Shown in pieces: positions 1 through 4,271 of a DNA stretch of 6,084 nucleotides. Position numbers and translations under genes: made by a program. The notes below the pieces were generated by a model. It was not told where the DNA came from. It saw only the letters and a list, made by a program, of their open reading frames with translations, and did no database searches. Within the stretch, counting starts at the first letter, position 1. Every line of letters begins with the position of its first letter. Origin of the DNA: an uncultured Collinsella sp. (GTDB lineage: Bacteria; Actinomycetota; Coriobacteriia; Coriobacteriales; Coriobacteriaceae); NCBI GenBank assembly GCA_900551305.1, contig URVK01000107.1, positions 1 through 6,084 of the forward strand. Direction: 5' to 3'.

Positions 1-453
<453 letters not shown>

Positions 454-474
454 GGGCTTATCCTTTCTCTTCCG

Positions 475-507
475 GGCGCGCGGGCCGAGTCGCCGTGCCC
501 GCGCGCC
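475..507 (-). promoter_or_regulatory. GC-rich stem-loop in the leader of the ABC gene
   Basis: A perfect 10-bp inverted repeat, GGCGCGCGGG (475-484) and CCCGCGCGCC (498-507), surrounds a 13-base loop. It lies about 22 bases upstream of the ABC start and just upstream of its ribosome binding site. In the transcript it would form a very stable 5'-leader hairpin. No T-tract follows on either strand, so it is not an obvious terminator; a leader or attenuator role is possible but not shown. Confidence 0.4.
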
Positions 508-558
508 TTACCTTTCGGGTTCAACATCCATGGTGGGGCGCGTTTCTAACGAAGCCGT

Positions 559-568
559 AACGGCCGTT
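559..568. promoter_or_regulatory. 10-bp palindrome AACGGCCGTT, possible operator
   Basis: AACGGCCGTT is a perfect palindrome in the divergent region between the ABC ATPase and the tetR remnant. A second imperfect element, TTGGC-GCCA-GCCAA, follows at 577-590. Either could be a regulator site for the ABC promoter. I could not find a convincing -35/-10 pair next to them, so this is a weak call. Confidence 0.2.
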
Positions 569-619
569 GGGCTCTTTTGGCGCCAGCCAATCTCGACCCG
601 CACGCCACTCATGGTATGT

Positions 620-631
620 TTATCGCGATAA
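620..631. promoter_or_regulatory. 12-bp palindrome TTATCGCGATAA, candidate TetR operator
   Basis: TTATCGCGATAA is a perfect 12-bp palindrome ending 17 bases before the GTG start of the tetR remnant. A TATGTT at 615-620 could serve as its -10. A palindrome at or downstream of the -10 of an autoregulated tetR gene is the usual TetR operator position. If so, the operator survives although the regulator gene is broken. Assignment rests on position and symmetry only. Confidence 0.4.
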
Positions 632-648
632 CAAGGGCGGAGGTGCCC

Positions 649-690
649 GTGGCACGCAATAAGTACCCGGAGGAGACGGTCGAGAAGATC
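649..690 (+). pseudogene. TetR-family regulator, N-terminal remnant (14 codons)
   Basis: GTG at 649 has GGAGG five bases upstream. The first 14 residues, V/M-ARNKYPEETVEKI, match the conserved beginning of a TetR family in which the next residues are normally 'LDVALRLFxEKGY' and the start of the helix-turn-helix. Here similarity stops at 690. The frame stays open to a TGA at 892-894 but encodes nothing TetR-like: no helix-turn-helix and no ligand domain. TetR proteins are usually about 190-210 aa, so over 90% is missing. The break coincides with the start of the toxin-antitoxin module, so an insertion or a replacing deletion is likely. No further tetR sequence was recognised downstream of 1358. 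Confidence 0.6.
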
Positions 691-732
691 AGGGGTGACG
701 CCCGGCAAGTGTTATTTTGCGAGCTATGCGCA

Positions 733-758
733 TTGAAAGCGACCTTTCGTGGTATAAA
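733..758 (+). promoter_or_regulatory. Promoter for the structured RNA and toxin gene
   Basis: TTGAAA at 733-738 resembles a -35. TATAAA at 753-758 resembles a -10 and carries an upstream TGG (750-752) giving an extended -10. The spacer is short (14 bases), but the extended -10 could work with a weak -35 contact. Reading the -10 as TAAACT (755-760) gives a 16-base spacer instead. Transcription would begin around 764-768, just ahead of the structured RNA. The 9-bp inverted repeat CCGGCAAGT (702-710) / ACTTGCCGG (761-769) brackets this promoter. Confidence 0.5.
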
Positions 759-763
759 CTACT

Positions 764-883
764 TGCCGGAAGCCGCGGCTTTCAGAGTACGGCTTACGTG
801 TACGTTTAACCTCCGTGGGCGACGGGGTGCCGCAAGGCGTAGAATATCGCCCACCTGTAGGGGCCTGCAGCGATGCGGGCCCC
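764..883 (+). ncRNA. Candidate RNA antitoxin of a type III toxin-antitoxin system
   Basis: This stretch lies between the predicted promoter and the toxin's ribosome binding site and is dense in complementarity. GTGGGCGA (815-822) pairs perfectly with TCGCCCAC (847-854) around a small GCC-GCAA-GGC hairpin (829-838). Alternatively CTCCGT (811-816) pairs with ACGGGG (822-827). That leaves the loop GGGCG (817-821) free to pair with CGCCC (848-852), a classic H-type pseudoknot. In known type III systems the antitoxin is a small RNA directly upstream of the toxin gene. It is usually several tandem ~35-nt repeats that fold into pseudoknots and bind the toxin. I see no convincing tandem repeat here, so this may be a single-unit antitoxin. 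Boundaries and function are inferred from position and folding. Confidence 0.5.
860..883 (+). terminator. Strong hairpin between RNA and toxin gene (partial terminator?)
   Basis: GGGGCCTGCA (860-869) and TGCGGGCCCC (874-883) form a 10-bp stem with one G-U pair and a GCGA (GNRA) tetraloop. No U-tract follows, so full termination is doubtful. Type III loci typically have a leaky terminator between antitoxin RNA and toxin that keeps RNA in excess; this hairpin occupies that place. It could equally be part of the RNA fold or block 3' decay. Confidence 0.45.
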
Positions 884-908
884 GCTTCGTATGAAGGGGG
901 CGTAACCG

Positions 909-1358
909 ATGAAGATCGTATCCATCTCCCAGGACTTCTTCGACCTCGTCGATGGCGACCGTGAGCTCATGCTTAAGCACAATCGCCCCTGCATCGTGGT
1001 GGTGAGGCTGCGTTTCCGCGGAAAGCGCAGGGACTTCGCCGTGCCGCTGCGTTCCAACATCGCCCCCAACGTGCCCAAAGACCAATACTTTGCACTGCCA
1101 CCCCGCCCCACGACGCGCCCCGGCTGCCGCCACGGCATCCACTACATCAAGATGTTCCCCATAACCAAGGCCTACCAGCGCCGCTTTAGGACCGAGGGCT
1201 CGGCCTACTACGAGACGCTCCAGCGCATCATCGACAGCAACACCAAGCGCATTGTCTCCGAGTGCCAGACATACCTCGACCGCTACGAGCGCGAGGGAAG
1301 GCCTCGCTTTGCCGTCGACATCGACCGCATCGTGGGGCTGCTGGAGGGCGAGAAGTAG
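909..1358 (+). CDS. ToxN/AbiQ/TenpN-like type III toxin (endoribonuclease)
   Basis: A 149-aa, strongly basic, soluble protein without signal peptide or membrane segment. Its pattern fits the TenpN branch of the ToxN/AbiQ endoribonucleases. It has an N-terminal 'MKIVSISQDFFDLV'-type strand-helix, then RDFAVPLRSNI at 41-51 (family form: FAIPLRSxI), G(I)HYIKMFPIT at 76-86, and a C-terminal helix around NTKRIVSECQTYLDRY at 111-126. These toxins cut RNA and are held inactive by a pseudoknotted RNA; many protect against phage. The ATG at 909 has GAAGGGGG eight bases upstream. The gene follows a structured non-coding RNA, the layout expected of a type III system. No terminator with a clear U-tract is seen downstream. 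Family assignment is from remembered motifs, not an alignment, and individual catalytic residues are not assigned. Confidence 0.7.
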   Translation: MKIVSISQDFFDLVDGDRELMLKHNRPCIVVVRLRFRGKRRDFAVPLRSNIAPNVPKDQYFALPPRPTTRPGCRHGIHYIKMFPITKAYQRRFRTEGSAYYETLQRIIDSNTKRIVSECQTYLDRYEREGRPRFAVDIDRIVGLLEGEK

Positions 1359-1500
1359 GGCACCTCGGCTCAGTCTCGAGCCATGCGGAGTCGCTCAGCA
1401 TTTTTGAACGCCGAGTGTGCGTCCCAAATACTTGAGAAACAAGCTGTGAAGTGCGGTGGCGCGCCCGTGCCCGTGCATAGCCGTCACCGTTAGCGTCTAC

Positions 1501-1532
1501 GCGGCGTCGGCTTCAAGTGGAATTGACGCCGC
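1501..1532 (-). terminator. Stem-loop after the yjdF-like remnant
   Basis: GCGGCGTC (1501-1508) and GACGCCGC (1525-1532) form a perfect 8-bp stem about 35 bases past the minus-strand stop at 1567. There is a possible inner TTC/GAA pairing. It lacks a T-tract, so it is at best a weak terminator or a 3' stabilising hairpin. Confidence 0.25.
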
Positions 1533-1566
1533 TGCTGTATATGGTTTGCCTTGCTGCAACTGGCGA

Positions 1567-1848
1567 TCAATGCCCGCGATGCTTCTGTTTGCGCTTCAGT
1601 TTTCTCTGCTCGTAGCGCGCATCAGCCTCATCCGCGCGGCGTCGGCTTCTTGCATGAGCTGACTCCTGCTTCATCGCTTCTCTCTGTGCCGCGAGCGCCT
1701 GCTGCGCCTTGGTGCTCATCGCTGGCCGCTTGAGGGTTTTCGCCGCCTCGCGAACGCGTCGCTTGGGGTTCTTTGCGGGCTTGCTTGCCTCAGCCGGTTT
1801 GCCACCGAAGAACGAGAGACTGACTCCCTGAAAATAAAAGGCGCCCAT
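1567..1848 (-). pseudogene. YjdF/DUF2992-family protein, C-terminal fragment
   Basis: The 93-codon frame is very Lys/Arg/Ala-rich. It matches the tail of YjdF (DUF2992) proteins: KNPKRRVREAAKTLKRP (26-42), STKAQQALAAQREAMKQES (45-63) and a terminal KRKQKHRGH (85-93). Full members are about 130-140 aa and begin with a conserved domain of the type 'LTVFFDGQFWVGxxE...EP.D.E.L.F'. That part is absent here; the residues before the linker (MGAFYFQGVSLSFF) do not resemble it. An in-frame TAG lies only a few codons upstream of the ATG at 1848, and the ribosome binding site (AGGT) is weak. I therefore read it as a truncated gene, though a short product could still be made. In Bacillus the family sits behind an azaaromatic-sensing riboswitch; no such leader is seen here. 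Molecular function is unknown. Confidence 0.6.
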
Positions 1849-1898
1849 GAGGACACCTACAGGCTATCTTCGAACTACTTGATTTGGAGCAGACGGAG

Positions 1899-1935
1899 GA
1901 AAAAATAGGGCAGAATCGCTTTCACGATTCTACCC
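1899..1935 (-). terminator. Intrinsic terminator closing the methyltransferase cassette
   Basis: On the minus strand the stem GGG-x-AGAATCG / CGATTCT-x-CCC (plus-strand 1908-1935, one mismatch, six-base loop) is followed at once by TATTTTTT (plus-strand AAAAAATA, 1900-1907). This is a textbook rho-independent terminator for transcripts coming from the methyltransferase genes. A second small inverted repeat, AAACCC-GA-GGGTTT (1939-1952), lies immediately before it. Confidence 0.8.
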
Positions 1936-1989
1936 CGCAAACCCGAGGGTTTCTAACTAGTAACTATTATGCAGCTAAACGCCCCATTA

Positions 1990-2094
1990 TCAATCCCGCG
2001 GGTATTTGGGTGCGCACGCATTGACCGTGCCCTTGCACGCCCAATGTGTGCCGTAAAAGCCGTCTTCTTCAACGTCAAAGTGAGCGCGCTTCAT
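1990..2094 (-). CDS. Short hypothetical ORF, 34 aa, after the LCM-type methyltransferase
   Basis: A 34-codon frame (MKRAHFDVEEDGFYG...) starts 9 bases after the TGA of the preceding methyltransferase, in the same reading frame. It ends about 55 bases before the intrinsic terminator, so it would be the last cistron of that transcript. There is no good ribosome binding site of its own (GAGAGACAAAA), so it would depend on coupling or readthrough. Residues look protein-like (acidic N-half, two Cys, two Trp/Tyr-rich stretches), but I do not recognise a family. It may be a real small protein, a truncated gene tail, or chance. Confidence 0.25.
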   Translation of the reverse strand: MKRAHFDVEEDGFYGTHWACKGTVNACAPKYPRD

Positions 2095-2103
2095 TTTTGT
2101 CTC

Positions 2104-2934
2104 TCAAAATCTTATTTTCACGATTTGCATTTTCATCCCGTTGTCACCGACCCTTGCGAGAAACCGGAAAAAGCCGCTGACAGAAGGGTCTCTCAAATCG
2201 TTGTAACCCAGCATATAGCCGCGACTTGTGACCTGCAGACGGCTGTTCCACGCGCCGATTTCCTTGGCGGCATCCGAAACCGCAAAATATGCCCCAACAT
2301 CCTTGATTTTTGCAGTCTTAAGCCATGTTTTTGCGATCATCTTTACTGCCGTCCGATTGGCAGCATCAAAGACCAGCACACCGCCGGGGAAAGCGTCCGC
2401 CATCTCCCGCACCAGTTCCCGGACCTGCTGGGTCAGAAAGTAATAGAACACCCCGGAGGCAAAGAACACCGCCCCGCCGGAGGCATCGATTTTGCCAAAC
2501 CATGCGGTGTCTTTCAGGTCGCAGGGGATATTTTGTTCCCGATCCCCGGCGGGCAGTAACTGCTGCCGCAAGGCAATCACATCCGGGAAGTCCAGATTGT
2601 AGATCTTGCATCTACCGTTGTCGCAGGTTCTGCCGGTGTTGTCCAGCCCACAGCCCAGATTGACCACCGCCGCATTGGGGTGGCCTTTCAGGTAATCCCG
2701 CACCTCGAAAGCAAGATCACTCTGCCGCATGGCCACCTCCAGCGCACCAAAGCGCTGCATCAGGCTGCGGGAGTTTTTCTCTGCCTCTGAAAAGTCGTAG
2801 TCGATCTGGTCGAGCAGGCGAACCGCTGTTTCATCCCTGTAAAGGTTCGGGTACAGCTCCGTACACAGCTTCCGGGAATACAGCGGGAGGATCAGCGTCT
2901 CCTGCACGGTGTTTTTCTCAATTTTATATTTCAT
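2104..2934 (-). CDS. SAM-dependent methyltransferase, leucine carboxyl methyltransferase (LCM) type
   Basis: A 276-aa cytoplasmic methyltransferase. SAM-binding motif I is VVNLGCGLDNT at 90-100. The acidic residue that contacts the SAM ribose is in YNLDFPDV at 112-119 (Asp115). A third element, IPCDLKDTAWF, is at 136-146, and GGAVFFASGVFYYF at 153-166 corresponds to the post-motif region. This order is characteristic of the LCM/Tcmp superfamily, whose members O-methylate carboxyl or polyketide-type substrates; the substrate here is unknown. I chose ATG 2934 because GAGGA lies eight bases upstream and the following residues match the family start. The frame is open further upstream (to 3159) and joins the remnant of another methyltransferase in frame, so a longer 341-residue product from 3129 is possible. 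Codons such as AAA, ATA and AAT are commoner than in the flanking GC-rich genes, which suggests import. Confidence 0.8.
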   Translation of the reverse strand: MKYKIEKNTVQETLILPLYSRKLCTELYPNLYRDETAVRLLDQIDYDFSEAEKNSRSLMQRFGALEVAMRQSDLAFEVRDYLKGHPNAAVVNLGCGLDNTGRTCDNGRCKIYNLDFPDVIALRQQLLPAGDREQNIPCDLKDTAWFGKIDASGGAVFFASGVFYYFLTQQVRELVREMADAFPGGVLVFDAANRTAVKMIAKTWLKTAKIKDVGAYFAVSDAAKEIGAWNSRLQVTSRGYMLGYNDLRDPSVSGFFRFLARVGDNGMKMQIVKIRF

Positions 2935-2967
2935 AGGTTTCTTCCTCAGTGAATAAAAAATGTCATG

Positions 2968-3129
2968 ATTGCCGCCAGCACAGCCGCAATCCAGCACCTC
3001 GGCATTTGGCGCAAGTCGTAGAAATCGAAGTCCCCACCGCGCCACAGGGCTGTGGCCCAGATTCATCATGGCAACCATAAGTTTTCCGCCGAGGCCCACG
3101 GGCTTGCGGGTGTTTTCAAAGAACGACAT
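2968..3129 (-). pseudogene. Class I SAM methyltransferase, N-terminal remnant
   Basis: ATG 3129 overlaps the end of the upstream methyltransferase by 14 bases and has GGAGG six bases upstream. The 54 recognisable residues include ENTRKPVGLGGKLMVAMMN (5-23), GHSPVARWGL (25-34) and VLDCGCAGGN (45-54), the last being SAM motif I. In intact relatives as I recall them, motif I is followed by about 150 more residues. Here the similarity ends right after motif I. The frame runs through about 11 unrelated codons into the start codon of the LCM-type gene at 2934. The most economical explanation is an internal deletion that removed the rest of this gene. Alone it cannot form a complete Rossmann fold. 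Confidence 0.6.
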
Positions 3130-3745
3130 CTGGCCCCTCCGATTTCGTGCATTCCGCATAGGTCAACGGGAACGAGGCCTTCAGCACCGCGCTTTTCTGC
3201 ACCGCCCAGCCGTTTTGACGCAGGAAACGTAGATATTCCTCGCTTGTCCATCTGCTGTGGAGGGGGAATCCCGCCATACTCATGAAAAAGGCTTTTGCCT
3301 TGCCGGAAACCGAGCTCCCCGCGTGAGTGAAGGTTGGCGCGATGAGCACGCCGTCGTCCTTCAGCACCCGCCTGATTTCTTGCAGGGCCTTTTCCGGATG
3401 CGGCACTATGTGAAGCGCGTTGGACGCGATCACCACTTCGAAGGACTTCTGTGCATAGGGCAGGCAGAACATATCTTGTACGGAAAAGTGTAACTTTGCG
3501 GATTGATTGTCCCGCTTTGCTTCAAGGATCATCTGTGCAGAAGCGTCCGTAGCCTCGATATGCTCCGCTGTATTCACGATGCTCTTTGCGATAAGCCCCG
3601 TGCCGGTGGCAACCTCCAGTACGGTTTTTTCTTTCACCACCGGCCGGATCAGCCCATACATCTTCTCATACGCCGCCCGGTCGTTTCGCATGAAACGGTC
3701 GTACCGACCGGCATTCTTGTCCCAGAAGCCCTTGCGTTCGTGCAT
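3116..3745 (-). CDS. Class I SAM-dependent methyltransferase, UbiE/COQ5-like
   Basis: A 209-aa soluble methyltransferase. Motif I is VLEVATGTGLIA at 42-53; the acidic loop EATDAS is at 64-69. Post-I residues DMFCLPY (91-97) and SFEVVIASNALHIVPHPEKAL (101-121) follow, then RRVLKDDGVLIAP (125-137). This is the UbiE/Methyltransf_11 pattern; the substrate is unknown. ATG 3745 is chosen because MHERKGFWDKNAGRYDRF is the recognisable family start. Extension to 3949 would run through the promoter region and reads as non-protein sequence. The ribosome binding site (GGGGGCGA) is modest. First gene of the cassette, it overlaps the next methyltransferase start by 14 bases. Its promoter bears a DtxR-like box, so iron control is plausible. 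Confidence 0.85.
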   Translation of the reverse strand: MHERKGFWDKNAGRYDRFMRNDRAAYEKMYGLIRPVVKEKTVLEVATGTGLIAKSIVNTAEHIEATDASAQMILEAKRDNQSAKLHFSVQDMFCLPYAQKSFEVVIASNALHIVPHPEKALQEIRRVLKDDGVLIAPTFTHAGSSVSGKAKAFFMSMAGFPLHSRWTSEEYLRFLRQNGWAVQKSAVLKASFPLTYAECTKSEGPDVVL

Positions 3746-3763
3746 GGCTATCGCCCCCAAAAA

Positions 3764-3779
3764 GTTAGAGCAATCTAAC
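3764..3779. promoter_or_regulatory. Inverted repeat GTTAGA-GCAA-TCTAAC in the methyltransferase leader
   Basis: A perfect 6-bp inverted repeat with a four-base centre lies about 20 bases upstream of the UbiE-like start. It shares the GGTTAG text with the upstream iron-box candidate, so it may be a second, degenerate regulator site. As RNA on the minus strand it is a weak hairpin followed by TTTTT, so an early-termination role cannot be excluded. Confidence 0.35.
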
Positions 3780-3800
3780 CATAACACACGAATCATGCAG

Positions 3801-3819
3801 TAAGATAAGGCTAACCTTA
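3801..3819. promoter_or_regulatory. DtxR/IdeR-like iron box
   Basis: On the minus strand TAAGGTTAGCCTTATCTTA matches 15 of 19 positions of the DtxR/IdeR consensus TTAGGTTAGSCTAACCTAA. It contains the perfect inverted repeat ATAAGG-CTAA-CCTTAT (plus 3805-3820). It covers the spacer and -10 of the predicted promoter, the position where an iron-loaded DtxR-family protein would block transcription. The match was counted by eye; no regulator gene is in the window. Confidence 0.45.
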
Positions 3820-3831
3820 TTTTCTTGGCAA
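3802..3831 (-). promoter_or_regulatory. Promoter of the methyltransferase cassette
   Basis: Minus strand: TTGCCA (3831-3826) as -35, an 18-base spacer, and TATCTT (3807-3802) as -10. Transcription would start near 3795, giving a leader of about 50 bases to the ATG at 3745. The iron-box candidate overlaps the spacer and -10. Confidence 0.5.
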
Positions 3832-4199
3832 AGACGCATCTCTCCGACCCTTTGAATCGCCCCTTTTCACGCCGCCCGCTACGAACCCCGGCGGAAACCA
3901 GGGAGTGATTAAAGGAGCGACCTGCGGTTTTGCGAATCAATCGAGTCATTCCCGAAATCGCGAATCAAGGGCCTAATTCGCCCAAATTGCGCACGAATCA
4001 GCCCTCGGGCGGTACGACGCGACACGCATCGACAACACTCGGACTGGATTAGTCATCGAGTGGGAGTAGTAATAGAACATTTAGAACATTTGCTCTTGTT
4101 TTTCATACGGTTTCGTACGGTTCCGATGGCGACCGATGGGGGCGTTTCGCAGCCGCCGCACCTGCAAGCTGCATGGTCTCACAATCGGGCAAGAACTCA
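3832..4199. other. Gene-free stretch with short repeats
   Basis: No frame here reads like a protein on either strand and no tRNA is visible. GCGAATCAA occurs at 3932-3940 and 3960-3968, and CGAATCA again at 3994-4000, roughly 28-34 bases apart. The second copy also forms GCGAAT/ATTCGC (3960-3981). From 4074 to 4175 come four successive two-copy tandem repeats: AGAACATTT x2 (4074-4091), TACGGTTYCG x2 (4106-4125), CGATGG-type 10-mers (4124-4143) and CTGCAWG x2 (4162-4175). This may be old recombination debris between the imported cassette and the resident operon; I cannot assign a function. Confidence 0.4.
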
Positions 4200-4230
4200 G
4201 AAGGCTCCGCGTGAAAAACGTGGAGCCTTC
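4200..4230 (-). terminator. 13-bp hairpin downstream of the alcohol dehydrogenase
   Basis: GAAGGCTCCGCGT (4200-4212) pairs with ACGTGGAGCCTTC (4218-4230) through 13 bp with one G-T pair and a GAAAA loop on the plus strand. It starts about 40 bases after the dehydrogenase stop at 4272. Its minus-strand continuation TGAGTTCTTG is only weakly T-rich. It most likely ends the reductase operon; the plus-strand flank CCGTTTCCTT makes a two-way terminator conceivable. Confidence 0.6.
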
Positions 4231-4271
4231 CCGTTTCCTTCGGTGCAGGCGGATCGGGATCTACCGCCGAT

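Noticed and set aside
577..894. 105-codon plus-strand frame running through the tetR remnant and the structured RNA
   Set aside because: Only codons from 649 to 690 resemble protein; the rest covers promoter, RNA stems and hairpin and has no protein-like composition.
759..1142. Minus-strand frame of 127 codons opposite the toxin start
   Set aside because: It is the complement of the toxin coding sequence and its RNA leader, has no ribosome binding site, and reads as low-complexity Ala/Gly/Arg text.
1359..1566. Search for the missing tetR remainder, an integrase, att site or tRNA downstream of the toxin
   Set aside because: Nothing recognisable on either strand; only a weak GGCTC/GAGCC stem (1367-1382) and the 1501-1532 stem are present.
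1969..2559. 196-codon plus-strand frame
   Set aside because: It mostly overlaps the LCM-type methyltransferase on the other strand, crosses its stop region, and shows no recognisable motif.
3746..3949. Upstream extension of the UbiE-like methyltransferase to 3949
   Set aside because: It would translate through the predicted promoter, iron box and leader; the family start and a ribosome binding site are at 3745.
4084..4095. SOS/LexA-like site GAAC-ATTT-GCTC
   Set aside because: It has one mismatch to GAAC-N4-GTTC, no gene follows in a position to be controlled, and it is explained by the AGAACATTT tandem copy.
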